A stretch of 12,878 nucleotides of DNA from Lysobacterales bacterium UBA5700 (GCA_002420085.1 DIHI01000044.1:2800-15677), one strand, 5' to 3'; shown: positions 1 through 7,746, counted from the stretch's first letter. Program-made: numbers and translations. Notes: generated by a model from the sequence alone, not told the origin.

Positions 1-1059
1 TCCAGCTTCAAGCCGTTCGTCTATGCCGCCGCCTTCGAGCGCGGCTTCCATCCCGGCTCGATCGTGCTCGATGCCCCGGTCGTGCTGACCAACCAGAGCA
101 CCGGCGAAGTCTGGCAGCCGCAGAACGACAACGAGACCTTCGGCGGTCCAACCCGGCTGCGCGAGGCCATGGTCAGCTCCCGCAACCTGGTTTCGATCCG
201 CATCCTGGATGCCATCGGTGTCAGTTATGCCCGGCGCTACCTGAGTCAGTTCGGCTTTCCCGATGAAAGCCTGCCGCAGAACCTGACCCTGGCACTTGGC
301 ACCAGTGCCCTTTCGCCGCTGCAAGTGGCGACCGGCTATGCCGTGTTCGCCAACGGCGGCTATCGGGTCGAACCGTGGTTCATCGAGCGCATCGAGGATC
401 GCGACGGCGTCACCGTGTTCGCCGAGCATGCGCCGCAGGCCTGTGCCGACTGCCCGGAACGCCGCCGTACCGAAGCCGTGGCCGGCGGTGCTGGGTCCGG
501 TTTCGATCTGGGTCCGAACGCCCAGGTGGAACTCGGCGCCGAGCCGCATGGACCACTGCTGCGGCCGCTGGCACCCCGTGCGATCGATGCCCGGACCGCG
601 TTCCTGGTCAACAACCTGCTGCGTGATGTGGTCGCCCGAGGCACCGGACGCGGCGCCCTGGTGCTCGGTCGCAACGACCTGGGCGGCAAGACCGGCACCA
701 CCAACGAATTCCGCGACGCCTGGTTCTCGGGTTTTGGTCCCGGCGTGGTCGCCACCGCCTGGGTCGGGATGGACGATTTCAGCTCGCTCGGGCGCGGTGA
801 ATTCGGCGCCCGTGCCGCCCTGCCGGCCTGGATCGAAACAGTCGGTGCCGCCAGTCAGGGCATGCCGGAAACCCCGGTCCGGGTTCCGGACGGCCTGGCG
901 CGGGTGCGTCTGGATGCGGTCACCGGCTGGCTGGCCGGTCCGGACAGCGATACTGTGGTGACCGAATTCCTGCGTCTCGAAGACATTTCGCGGATGGAGA
1001 GCCAGCGCGCCCGTCAGGAGACCGAGGTCAGCGAGCGCGAGGCATTCGATATCTTCTGA
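1..1059 (+). CDS. mrcA: Penicillin-binding protein 1A, C-terminal transpeptidase part (5' end cut by the window)
   Basis: Bifunctional class A penicillin-binding protein that polymerises and cross-links peptidoglycan in the periplasm. The frame is open from base 1, and the first four codons read SSFK followed by PF. This fits the SxxK active-site motif, so the catalytic serine is probably the first codon of the window. The SxN motif (Ser-Arg-Asn) is at 178-186 and the KTGT motif at 688-699, followed by a typical DAWFSGFGPGVVATAWVG block. The visible 352 residues are therefore most of the transpeptidase domain. The membrane anchor, the glycosyltransferase domain and the start codon lie to the left of the window. 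Two cysteines three residues apart (codons at 442 and 451) sit in a linker between the SxN and KTG motifs. The protein ends at the TGA at 1057-1059, 10 bases before the next gene on the same strand. The class A assignment is secure. PBP1A rather than another class A paralogue rests on overall resemblance to ponA/mrcA products. Confidence 0.9.
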   Translation, partial: SSFKPFVYAAAFERGFHPGSIVLDAPVVLTNQSTGEVWQPQNDNETFGGPTRLREAMVSSRNLVSIRILDAIGVSYARRYLSQFGFPDESLPQNLTLALGTSALSPLQVATGYAVFANGGYRVEPWFIERIEDRDGVTVFAEHAPQACADCPERRRTEAVAGGAGSGFDLGPNAQVELGAEPHGPLLRPLAPRAIDARTAFLVNNLLRDVVARGTGRGALVLGRNDLGGKTGTTNEFRDAWFSGFGPGVVATAWVGMDDFSSLGRGEFGARAALPAWIETVGAASQGMPETPVRVPDGLARVRLDAVTGWLAGPDSDTVVTEFLRLEDISRMESQRARQETEVSEREAFDIF

Positions 1060-1064
1060 GGAGG
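1060..1064 (+). promoter_or_regulatory. Strong Shine-Dalgarno site for the gene at 1070
   Basis: GGAGG begins directly after the TGA of the penicillin-binding protein gene and ends 5 bases before the ATG at 1070. It fixes the start of the downstream gene and supports translation from a shared mRNA. Confidence 0.8.
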
Positions 1065-1069
1065 CAGCC

Positions 1070-1753
1070 ATGTCCAGACGTGGCCGATGGCCAGGTCGGG
1101 ATCGCCCCGCCGGTCGCCAGTCCGAGCCCCGTGCGATTGGCCATCCGAGCGGCAACTCGGACCGTCGGCAGCGGGAGGCCCGCCGGCTGCTGGCGGTCGA
1201 AACGGCGCGGTTGATCGTCGAATCGGGCATCGCCGACCATGGCCTGGCACGACGCAAGGCCGCCGACCGGCTCGGCCTCGACCATCGTCCCAACCAGCCC
1301 AGCGATGCCGAGATCGAGGCTGCCCTCGACGAGCACCGCCGGCTGTTCCAGCACGATCACGCGCATCGTCAGCGGCACAAGCGGCAGGTGGCCGCGACCG
1401 TCATGCAGAATCTGGCCCCTTTTCGGCCGCGACTGGTCGGCGAAGTGCTGGACGGTCAGGCCGAACCGCACACGCCGATCCGGCTGCACGTGTTCAGCGA
1501 CGATGCCGATGCGCTCGTCCACTTCCTGCTCGACCATGGCATCCCGTTCGACCCGCGCAGCCGGCGCATCCGCGCCGATCGCGAGCGGCCGATCGAATGC
1601 CCGTGTCTGTCCTTCAGCGTGTCCGGCGAGGAGGTGCAGTGCCTGGTCCTGCCCGAAGCCCTGTTGCGCCAGCCACCGTTGGAGCCGGGCACGGACCGCC
1701 CGATCCGGCGTGCCGATCGGGCGCAGGTGCTGGACCTGTTGCGTTCACCCTGA
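1070..1753 (+). CDS. Conserved uncharacterised protein, 227 residues, downstream of mrcA
   Basis: I cannot assign a function. After a basic, disordered-looking N-terminus (about residues 1-35) comes a helical segment with the pattern ARRLLAVETARLIVESGI and then LARRKAADRLGL. NQPSDAEIEAAL and a charged helix ending near residue 100 follow. The second half looks alpha/beta: FRPRLVGEVLDG, a strand IRLHVFSDD, a helix HFLLDHGIPF and a C-terminal LEPGTDRPIRRADRAQVLDLL. From memory this resembles a family of uncharacterised proteobacterial proteins sharing the AKRKAA-like helix and the PFRPRLVG motif; some members carry doubtful ligase names. No signal peptide or membrane segment is visible, so it is probably cytoplasmic. 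The ATG has an excellent ribosome binding site and lies 10 bases after the mrcA stop, so co-transcription with mrcA is likely. That position alone does not prove a cell-wall role. Confidence 0.78.
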   Translation: MSRRGRWPGRDRPAGRQSEPRAIGHPSGNSDRRQREARRLLAVETARLIVESGIADHGLARRKAADRLGLDHRPNQPSDAEIEAALDEHRRLFQHDHAHRQRHKRQVAATVMQNLAPFRPRLVGEVLDGQAEPHTPIRLHVFSDDADALVHFLLDHGIPFDPRSRRIRADRERPIECPCLSFSVSGEEVQCLVLPEALLRQPPLEPGTDRPIRRADRAQVLDLLRSP

Positions 1754-1822
1754 TCGAGTGCCGGTTGCCGGGATCGAGCGGGCGCAGCCGATTGCCGGAC
1801 TCGCCCGCATCGAGTCATTGAT

Positions 1823-3118
1823 TCAGCGGCGATCGACCGGCAGATACTCGCGGCTGACGGCACCGGTGTAGATCTGCCGGGGCCGGCCGATCTTGGCCTC
1901 GGGATCGGTCTGCTGTTCCAGCCAATGTGCCACCCAGCCGGCCGTGCGGGCGATCGCGAACATCACCGTGAACATCTCGGTCGGGATGCGCAGCGCCTTG
2001 TAGATCAGGCCGGAGTAGAAATCGACGTTCGGGTACAGCTTGCGCTGCACGAAATACTCATCGTTGAGCGCCGCGTGCTCAAGCTTCATCGCCACTTCCA
2101 GCAGCGGATCATCGACCCCCAGTTCGGCCAGCACCTGATGGGTCATCTCGCGGATGATCGCGGCACGCGGATCGTAGTTCTTGTAGACCCGGTGGCCGAA
2201 ACCCATCAGTCGGAAGCCGGAATTGCGGTCCTTGGCCTTGGCGATGGCGGTATCGACCCGATCCGGCGTGCCGATTTCCTCCAACATCTTGAGCACCGCC
2301 TCGTTGGCGCCGCCATGTGCCGGCCCCCACAGCGCAGCGATGCCGGCGGCGACGCAGGCATAGGGATTGGCCCCGGTCGAACCGACCAGACGCACGGTCG
2401 AGGTCGAGGCATTCTGCTCATGATCGGCGTGCAGGATGAACAGCAGATCGAGCGCCCGAGCCGCCACCGGTGGCAGTTCCAGCGGCTCCGACGGCACCTC
2501 GAACATCATGTGCAGGAAGCGGGTGCAGTATTCGAGGTTGTTGCGCGGGTAGCGAATCTGCCAGCCGATCGAATAGCGATAGCAGGCCGCCGCGATGGTC
2601 GGTACCTTGGCGATCAGCCGGACCGCTGCGAGATGGCGCTGGGCCGGGTCGTTCATGTCGAGCGAGTCGTGGTAGAACGCCGCCAGCGAACCGATCACCC
2701 CGCACAGCATCGCCATCGGATGGGCATCGTGGCGGAAGCCGTGCAGGAAGTCCTTGAGCGCCTCATGCATCATCGTGTGATGGGTGACCTCGTGCTCGAA
2801 ACGGCTGAACTGGCCGGCATCGGGCAGTTCACCATTGATCAGCAGGTAGGCGACTTCGAGGAAATTCGAGTGTTTGGCGAGTTGCTCGATCGGGTAGCCG
2901 CGATACAGCAGCACGCCCTGGTCGCCGTCGATGTAGGTCACCGCACTCTTGCAACTGGCGGTCGCCGTGAAGCCGGAGTCGTAGGTGAAATAGCCGGTTT
3001 CCTTGGGCAGGCGGGCGATATCGACGCACGGCGCCCCGAGGCTGCCGGACAGGATCGGCAACTCGACGTGCTTGCCTTGCGACGGATCGGTGAGGGTGAC
3101 GGTCTTGGTATCGGTCAC
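1823..3118 (-). CDS. gltA: Type II citrate synthase
   Basis: Condenses acetyl-CoA and oxaloacetate to citrate, the entry step of the TCA cycle, in the cytoplasm. The 431-residue product is close in length to E. coli GltA (427) and matches it along its whole length. The [14 protein letters not shown] block (about residues 230-243) carries the substrate-binding histidine. [10 protein letters not shown] (near residue 268) carries the second active-site histidine, and [10 protein letters not shown] near the C-terminus carries the catalytic aspartate. [14 protein letters not shown] is also intact. The family is the hexameric type, which is usually NADH-inhibited; that regulation is not visible here. 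I chose GTG at 3118 because AGGAG lies 7 bases upstream and the protein then begins [11 protein letters not shown] as in relatives. An upstream in-frame start at 3211 would add 31 low-complexity residues that overlap the ribosome binding site. The gene is convergent with the mrcA unit, across a 69-base gap. Confidence 0.97.
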   Translation of the reverse strand: MTDTKTVTLTDPSQGKHVELPILSGSLGAPCVDIARLPKETGYFTYDSGFTATASCKSAVTYIDGDQGVLLYRGYPIEQLAKHSNFLEVAYLLINGELPDAGQFSRFEHEVTHHTMMHEALKDFLHGFRHDAHPMAMLCGVIGSLAAFYHDSLDMNDPAQRHLAAVRLIAKVPTIAAACYRYSIGWQIRYPRNNLEYCTRFLHMMFEVPSEPLELPPVAARALDLLFILHADHEQNASTSTVRLVGSTGANPYACVAAGIAALWGPAHGGANEAVLKMLEEIGTPDRVDTAIAKAKDRNSGFRLMGFGHRVYKNYDPRAAIIREMTHQVLAELGVDDPLLEVAMKLEHAALNDEYFVQRKLYPNVDFYSGLIYKALRIPTEMFTVMFAIARTAGWVAHWLEQQTDPEAKIGRPRQIYTGAVSREYLPVDRR

Positions 3119-3125
3119 GGTCGGA

Positions 3126-3130
3126 CTCCT
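3126..3130 (-). promoter_or_regulatory. Shine-Dalgarno site that fixes the gltA start at GTG 3118
   Basis: On the minus strand AGGAG is followed by 7 bases and then GTG. No comparable site lies before the longer alternative start at 3211. Confidence 0.75.
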
Positions 3131-3405
3131 GCGATCATTGGACGAAAGGGGGGAGGTACACGGCCCGGAGACTCCGGCCAGCCAGACCGGATCGTCCGAG
3201 CCGACCGGCATCCGGCCGCCCGAAAGCCCTCAATTATCGTACATGGGCCATCGTTACGCACCTGTCGAAGCACGACGCGCCGATACGTGCCGGTTGCCGA
3301 CCGCGCACAGGCCCTGGACTGACACCTGACTGAGGTCGATGCGACCGCCACCCCAACCCCGGCGTGCCGGTCACATCGCAGAATGGCTGCCGGCAACCGT
3401 TCGGA

Positions 3406-3438
3406 CACGACAAAGGCTCCGAGCCGCAGCCCGGAGCC
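3406..3438 (-). terminator. Rho-independent terminator of the L31 gene
   Basis: On the minus strand a perfect 7-bp stem (GGCTCCG paired with CGGAGCC, 3438-3432 with 3421-3415) with a 10-base loop is followed at once by TTTGTCGT. It lies about 52 bases after the L31 stop codon and points away from that gene. It should largely separate L31 transcription from gltA. Confidence 0.65.
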
Positions 3439-3490
3439 CGCAACACGTTGGCAATACCCGGACCGGCCCGAACCGGGGCCGATCAGGCGA

Positions 3491-3736
3491 TCACTTCTTG
3501 GCGTAGCGCTTGTTGAAGCGATCGACCCGGCCGCTGGTGTCGAGCATCTTCTGCTTGCCCGTGTAGAACGGATGCGAGTGCGACGACACTTCCACCTTGA
3601 TCAGCGGGTACTCGTTGCCGTCCTCCCACTTGATGGTTTCCTTGCTGCGCATGGTCGAGCGCGTCAGGAAGGAAAAATCGGAGGAAACGTCCTGGAAGAC
3701 GACGTCGTGATAGTCCGGATGGATGTCGGCCTTCAT
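3491..3736 (-). CDS. rpmE2: 50S ribosomal protein L31 type B (zinc-independent)
   Basis: Structural protein of the large ribosomal subunit, in the bridge region that contacts the small subunit. The 81-residue product begins [16 protein letters not shown] and contains the family signatures [32 protein letters not shown] and [12 protein letters not shown]. It has no cysteine at all. Type A L31 binds zinc through a CxxC pair, so this is the cysteine-free type B form, whose length it matches. In many bacteria type B replaces type A under zinc starvation and is controlled by Zur. I see no AT-rich Zur-like palindrome upstream, so here it may be the constitutive or only L31. The ATG at 3736 is preceded by a poor ribosome binding site. 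A CTAG-containing palindrome lies about 36-46 bases upstream. The neighbouring gene downstream on the same strand is gltA. Confidence 0.95.
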   Translation of the reverse strand: MKADIHPDYHDVVFQDVSSDFSFLTRSTMRSKETIKWEDGNEYPLIKVEVSSHSHPFYTGKQKMLDTSGRVDRFNKRYAKK

Positions 3737-4135
3737 GGCGGCGAACCCGTATGTAGTGAATAGGCGAGCCCGCTAGTCTAGCCGGAAGCCGTCCGCACAG
3801 CAAGCCGCATGCCAGCGCTTCGCTCGATCCGCAAAGCCGAGCCGGCCGAGCCCGGTGAACTGCGGCGGGGCAGGGGATGCAGGCGCAGCACGGCGATGCC
3901 TCCGGAGCGAACATCGCCGGCCCGCCAATCCATCGCTCTGCGTGCGGGCGCGGCATGGGCCGCTTGCGGCCTCGCGATTGCCGGGTTGGGGCGCGCGTCG
4001 CGTGCAGCCCCGCCCGTTCCGGCTCGCCAGTGCCTCTGGCCGATGCCTCTGTTGATGCCGGAAGCCGGATGCCGGATGCCGGATGCCGGATGTCGAACCT
4101 CGCTTCTACGGATATTGAGTCCTGAATCCCACACC
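3737..4135. other. Gene-free stretch with nested inverted repeats and a tandem repeat
   Basis: No ORF here resembles a protein; the open frames on both strands are low-complexity readings of GC-rich DNA. What is visible from left to right: the palindrome GCTAG-T-CTAGC at 3772-3782; a 6-bp stem (3864-3869 with 3921-3926) enclosing an 8-bp perfect hairpin (3891-3898 with 3912-3919) whose loop contains CTCCGGAG; a tight hairpin at 3958-3971 closing a CTTG tetraloop; and a heptamer tandem repeat at 4057-4091. None is followed by a T tract. The minus-strand promoter of the L31 gene should lie at the left end, but I cannot name its boxes. Confidence 0.6.
4057..4091. repeat. Heptamer tandem repeat, five units of GCCGGAT
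   Basis: Five consecutive 7-base units: one GCCGGAA (4057-4063) and four perfect GCCGGAT (4064-4091), with a decayed sixth unit GTCGAAC after them. The array ends 44 bases beyond the nucleoside hydrolase stop codon. Such heptamer runs between genes are, from memory, typical of xanthomonad-like genomes. The perfect copies suggest recent slippage. Confidence 0.85.
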
Positions 4136-5086
4136 TCACCCGTACCTCAGGCCGCGCTGCACCAGGGCGGCGAAGCGCGAACGATTGCAGGTGATCAGGA
4201 TGCGGGCGTTGGCGGGGCTGGGGTCGTGCTGCTGCCAATCGACCAGGCTGGCACCTCGGGCGTGGCCGTCGAGGGCGATCCGCACCCGATGCGAACGCCA
4301 TTCGAGGCCGGCGTCGGGGTCGAGGGCAATCGCCATCGCCAGGGCGTCGGCGGCGTGCGCGTGGTCGCCACGCTGCTGGCTCTGCTGGTCGCGGAAACGC
4401 TGCGAGATGGCGGTGAAGAAACGGGCGGCGGGGCTGTCGAAGTCCAACCAGCGCTCGAAGTCGCTGCGCGGGAACGGATGGTCGAGCACGGCCTGCCAAT
4501 CGACCAGGTCGAACCGTGGCAGGCCGTCGAACACGATCGCGGCGGCTTCCGGATCGAACCGAAGGTTGAACTCGGCCCAGGGGCTGATGTTGCCCTGCAT
4601 GCGGACGGCGCCACCCATGATCACGATCCGGGCCAGTCGCTCCGGCAGGCTGGGGTCGAGTCGCAGGGCCAGGGCGAGGTTGGTCAATGGGCCGAGTGCG
4701 ATCAGGACCAGCCGGCCGGCATGGACGTGACTGAGCCGGATGATGGCGTTGGCGGCGTGTTCTGCGGCGGGCTGGCGGCGCGAGGGCAGATAGCCGGTAT
4801 CGCCGAAGCCGTCGCGTCCGTGGACGTGGCTGGCGTCGGGCGCCGGGGCCAGCAGGGGCAGTGGACAGCCCGGAAACACCGGAACGTCGGCGGCAAGCAC
4901 GTCGAGCAGTTTGAGGGCATTGCCGACGGTGTGATCGAGGCCGACATTGCCGGCGGCGATGCTCAGGCCGACCACCCGATGCTCGGGTGAGGCAAAGGCC
5001 ATCATCAGGGCCAGGGCATCATCGACACCGGGGTCGGTGTCGATCAACAGGGGGATCGGTTCGGCGGTAGCAGGGTGATCGGTCAT
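4136..5086 (-). CDS. Inosine-uridine-preferring nucleoside hydrolase family protein
   Basis: Hydrolyses the N-glycosidic bond of ribonucleosides to free base and ribose in nucleoside salvage; it should act in the cytoplasm, as no signal peptide is seen. The 316-residue length is normal. The N-terminal LLIDTDPGVDDALALMMA (residues 13-30) is the family's calcium-binding aspartate cluster. Further signatures are AAGNVGLDHTVGNALKLL, HGRDGFGD (about 89-96), ALGPLTNLALAL (130-141), IVIMGGA and AEFNLRFDPEAA (171-182). The final calcium-binding aspartate is in AADALAMAIALDP (Asp247), but the residue before it is alanine, where group I enzymes have the catalytic histidine. The base specificity therefore cannot be predicted. 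I chose ATG 5086, which puts the aspartate cluster at the usual distance from the N-terminus. GTG 5107 would add seven residues; neither start has a good ribosome binding site. It follows recG by 100 bases on the same strand. Confidence 0.9.
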   Translation of the reverse strand: MTDHPATAEPIPLLIDTDPGVDDALALMMAFASPEHRVVGLSIAAGNVGLDHTVGNALKLLDVLAADVPVFPGCPLPLLAPAPDASHVHGRDGFGDTGYLPSRRQPAAEHAANAIIRLSHVHAGRLVLIALGPLTNLALALRLDPSLPERLARIVIMGGAVRMQGNISPWAEFNLRFDPEAAAIVFDGLPRFDLVDWQAVLDHPFPRSDFERWLDFDSPAARFFTAISQRFRDQQSQQRGDHAHAADALAMAIALDPDAGLEWRSHRVRIALDGHARGASLVDWQQHDPSPANARILITCNRSRFAALVQRGLRYG

Positions 5087-5125
5087 CGGTGCAGCATGAC
5101 GGCGCACGCTCGGCTCGGCAAGGGT

Positions 5126-5149
5126 GATCGGCAGCGGTCATTGCCGACC
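5126..5149 (-). terminator. Possible hairpin terminator after recG
   Basis: An 8-bp stem with one G-T pair (5149-5142 with 5133-5126) and an 8-base loop lies in the gap between recG and the nucleoside hydrolase. There is no U tract behind it, only ACCCTT. It may weaken read-through or stabilise the recG 3' end rather than stop transcription. Confidence 0.3.
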
Positions 5150-5186
5150 GTGACGGCTCTGGATCGATGGCGCCGCAGGTATCGAA

Positions 5187-7298
5187 TCAGGCTTCGGCGA
5201 AGCGAACGGCGGCGCCGATCCAGCGGGCGGCCAGACGATCGGCGCATTCCGGGTGCTCGCGCAGCAACTGCTCGGCGCTGCTGTGGACGCGCGGCAGCAG
5301 GTCGGCATCACGGGCCAGGTCGGCGATCCGGAAGGCGGCCTGTCCGGTCTGACGGGTGCCGAGCAGTTCACCGGGGCCGCGCAGGGCGAGATCCTTTTCG
5401 GCGATGACGAAGCCGTCGTTGCTGGCGCGCAGGGTCTCGATCCGTTGCCGGGCCATGGCCGACAGTGGGGCATTGAACAGCAGCACGCAGGACGAACTGG
5501 CGGCACCGCGTCCGACCCGACCGCGCAACTGATGCAACTGGGCCAGGCCGAGGCGCTCGGCATTCTCGATCAGCATCAGCGAGGCATTCGGAACATCGAC
5601 ACCGACCTCGATGACCGTGGTGGCGACCAGCAGGTCGATCTCCCCGGCCTTGAAAGCACGCATGATCTGCTGTTTCTCACTGCCCTTGAGGCGGCCATGG
5701 ATCAGGCCGATGCGCAGTTCGGGCAATTGCTGGCACAGTTGTGCATAGGTCGATTCGGCGGCCTGTGCCTCAAAGCCGATGTCCTGGTCGGGCTCTTCGA
5801 TCAGTGGGCAGACCCAGTACGCCTGCCGGCCCTCGGCACAGGCGGCCCGGATGCGCTGGACCACTTCGTCGCGCCGCTCGGCATTGACCGCGACGGTGAC
5901 CACCGGGGTCCGACCGGGCGGCAATTCGTCGATGATCGAGACGTCGAGATCGGCGTAGGCGGTCATCGCCAGGGTGCGCGGGATCGGGGTGGCGGTCATC
6001 ACCAGGCGATGCGGAATGCGGCGGTCGCCGCTGCCCTTTTCGGCCAGTGCCAGACGTTGGCGTACTCCGAAGCGGTGCTGTTCATCGACGATCGCGAGGC
6101 CGAGACGGGCGAATTCGACGCCGTCCTGCATCAGGGCATGGGTGCCGACCACGATCGCGGCTTCGCCCGAGGCGATCCGCTCCAGGGTGCGACTACGCGC
6201 CTTGCCGGTGACCTTGCCGGCCAGCCAGGCGACTTCGATGCCGAGCGGCTCGAACCAGCGTTGCAGGCTGCCGAGATGCTGTTCGGCCAGCAGTTCGGTC
6301 GGGGCTGCCAGGGCGACGCCGTAGCCGGCTTCGACCGTCAGGGCAGCGGCCATGGCGGCGACCACGGTCTTGCCGGAGCCGACATCGCCCTGAACCAAGC
6401 GCTGCATCGGGGTGGCCTTGCCGAGGTCGGTGCGAATCTGCTCGAACACGGCGCGCTGTGCGCCAGTGAGCCGGAACGGCAGGGCTTCGACCAGGGCATC
6501 GACCAGGCGGCCAGACGCTTGGATCGGTTCGGCGCCCCGTGCCAACACCGCGATGCGCTGTCGGCGCAGGCTCAGGTGATGGGCCAGCAATTCCTCGAAC
6601 GCCAGGCGGCGCTGGGCGGGGTCGAGGCCGAGCGCCAGCCGGTCGAGATCGACACCCGGCGGTGGCCGATGCAGGAAGCGCAGGGCCGAGCCCAGACTGG
6701 GCAGGCCAAGCCGTTCGCGCAGCGCGTCCGGCAGCAGTTCCAGATCTGCCCCCTCGGGCAGGCGATCGAGTGCCAGACCGACGATCCGGGCGACCACGGT
6801 CGGGCCGATGCCCTCGATCGCCGGGTAGACCGGGGTCAGGCCGCGACTGAGTTCCGGTGGTTCCTGATCATCGAGCCAGCGATAGCTCGGGTGGACCATT
6901 TCCGGTCCGAACTGACCGGCGCGCACGGTGCCGAACACCCGCAGCCGTCGTCCGTGCTGGAACTGGCCGACCTGGGCCGCGCGAAAATGAAAGAAGCGCA
7001 GCACCAGGGTCGCGCCGGAGCCGTCGTCGAGTGCCACCTTGAGGACCGGCCGTGAGCGAAAGCTGCGTTCGACCGCCTCGACCTGGCCCTCGACCTGGGC
7101 GGCCTCGCCCGGCCGAAGACTGCGCACGGCGGTCAGGCGGGTCCGATCCTCGTAGCGGCGGGGCAGATGCAGCCACAGGTCGCGCACCCGATGAAAGCCA
7201 CGTGCGGCCAGCTTTTCCGCCAACCGAGCGCCGATCCCAGCCAGGTCGGCCAAGGATGCCTCGCCCGGGTCCGAGCGGCTGGCCTCGGCCTGGGCCAC
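5187..7298 (-). CDS. recG: ATP-dependent DNA helicase RecG
   Basis: Double-stranded DNA translocase that regresses stalled replication forks and processes branched recombination intermediates. The 703 residues fit the family (E. coli 693). The N-terminal wedge begins SLADLAGIGARLAEKLAARGFHRVRDL and contains the OB-fold segment around residues 66-135. The helicase core follows with Walker A GDVGSGKT (about 304-311), the DEQHRFG box (about 405), TATPIPRTLAM (about 435), VATTVIEVGVDVPNAS and the QLHQLRGRVGRG arginine-finger motif. GTG at 7298 starts 7 bases after the ridA stop and gives the usual N-terminus. An in-frame GTG at 7349 would add 17 residues and overlap ridA by 44 bases. Neither has a clear ribosome binding site, so translational coupling to ridA is likely. 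recG is the third gene of spoT-ridA-recG. Confidence 0.96.
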   Translation of the reverse strand: MAQAEASRSDPGEASLADLAGIGARLAEKLAARGFHRVRDLWLHLPRRYEDRTRLTAVRSLRPGEAAQVEGQVEAVERSFRSRPVLKVALDDGSGATLVLRFFHFRAAQVGQFQHGRRLRVFGTVRAGQFGPEMVHPSYRWLDDQEPPELSRGLTPVYPAIEGIGPTVVARIVGLALDRLPEGADLELLPDALRERLGLPSLGSALRFLHRPPPGVDLDRLALGLDPAQRRLAFEELLAHHLSLRRQRIAVLARGAEPIQASGRLVDALVEALPFRLTGAQRAVFEQIRTDLGKATPMQRLVQGDVGSGKTVVAAMAAALTVEAGYGVALAAPTELLAEQHLGSLQRWFEPLGIEVAWLAGKVTGKARSRTLERIASGEAAIVVGTHALMQDGVEFARLGLAIVDEQHRFGVRQRLALAEKGSGDRRIPHRLVMTATPIPRTLAMTAYADLDVSIIDELPPGRTPVVTVAVNAERRDEVVQRIRAACAEGRQAYWVCPLIEEPDQDIGFEAQAAESTYAQLCQQLPELRIGLIHGRLKGSEKQQIMRAFKAGEIDLLVATTVIEVGVDVPNASLMLIENAERLGLAQLHQLRGRVGRGAASSSCVLLFNAPLSAMARQRIETLRASNDGFVIAEKDLALRGPGELLGTRQTGQAAFRIADLARDADLLPRVHSSAEQLLREHPECADRLAARWIGAAVRFAEA

Positions 7299-7305
7299 GG
7301 CCGGC

Positions 7306-7689
7306 TCAGTCGAGCACGGCGATGACGTCGACTTCGATCTTGGCACCACGGGGCAACGCCGAGACCTCGATGGTCGAGCGGGCCGGATACGGCTGATTGA
7401 AGTAATCGGCCATGACGGCGTTGACGGCGGTGAAATCGCCGAGGTCGGTCAGGTAGATGCCGACCCGAACGACATCGGCGAACGAGCCGCCGGCCGCTTC
7501 GAGCACGGCGGTGAGGTTGTCGAACACCCGTCGCGCCTGAACCGCGATGTCACCCTCGACCAGGGTCATGGTGGCGGGGTCCAGCGGAATCTGGCCGGAA
7601 CAGTAGAGCGTGTTGCCGCTGCGCATGGCCTGCGAATACGGGCCGATGGCAGCCGGTGCGCGATCGGAATGGATTGCCTGTCGGGTCAT
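7306..7689 (-). CDS. ridA: RidA family enamine/imine deaminase
   Basis: Hydrolyses reactive enamine and imine intermediates, such as 2-aminoacrylate released by PLP-dependent dehydratases, to ketoacids and ammonia. This protects PLP enzymes. The 127-residue product has the normal length of this trimeric YjgF/YER057c/UK114 family. Signatures seen are AIGPYSQA (residues 14-21), [11 protein letters not shown] (28-38), [24 protein letters not shown] and [21 protein letters not shown]. The last contains Arg104 and Glu119, matching the substrate-binding Arg105 and Glu120 of well-studied RidA proteins, so it should be an active deaminase of the RidA subgroup. It lies 57 bases after spoT and 7 bases before recG on the same strand, and is probably co-transcribed with both. 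Confidence 0.95.
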   Translation of the reverse strand: MTRQAIHSDRAPAAIGPYSQAMRSGNTLYCSGQIPLDPATMTLVEGDIAVQARRVFDNLTAVLEAAGGSFADVVRVGIYLTDLGDFTAVNAVMADYFNQPYPARSTIEVSALPRGAKIEVDVIAVLD

Positions 7690-7746
7690 GGTGACAGCCG
7701 TCGAAAGGGATTGATCGGAGATTGTAGCCGAGCCGTGCGGCCGGCT

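Larger units (their letters stand above)
3119..3490 (-). promoter_or_regulatory. gltA upstream region with a possible promoter
   Basis: This 372-base gap between gltA and the L31 gene contains no convincing ORF. Its AT-richest spot is on the minus strand at 3238-3233, GATAAT, a five-of-six match to a sigma-70 -10 box about 115 bases upstream of the gltA GTG. No good -35 box lies at 17-18 bases spacing, so the promoter is tentative and might depend on an activator. The right end of the gap holds the terminator of the L31 gene. Confidence 0.3.

Noticed and set aside
1778..1808. 7-bp inverted repeat GCGGGCG/CGCCCGC between the converging 1070-1753 gene and gltA, considered as a bidirectional terminator
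   Set aside because: The loop is 17 bases, the stem does not extend, and there is no T tract on either side, so it is too weak to call.
1925..3322. 465-codon plus-strand ORF opposite gltA
   Set aside because: Its protein is a low-complexity Arg/Gly/His-rich reading opposite a fully conserved citrate synthase. Long antisense frames are expected in GC-rich DNA.
3483..4499. 338-codon minus-strand ORF covering the L31 gene, the gap and part of the nucleoside hydrolase
   Set aside because: It overlaps two recognised genes in a different frame and is Arg/Ala/Pro-rich; the heptamer array falls inside it.
5253..7055. 600-codon plus-strand ORF opposite recG
   Set aside because: It mirrors recG codon structure and has no recognisable domain. 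recG motifs are all intact on the minus strand.
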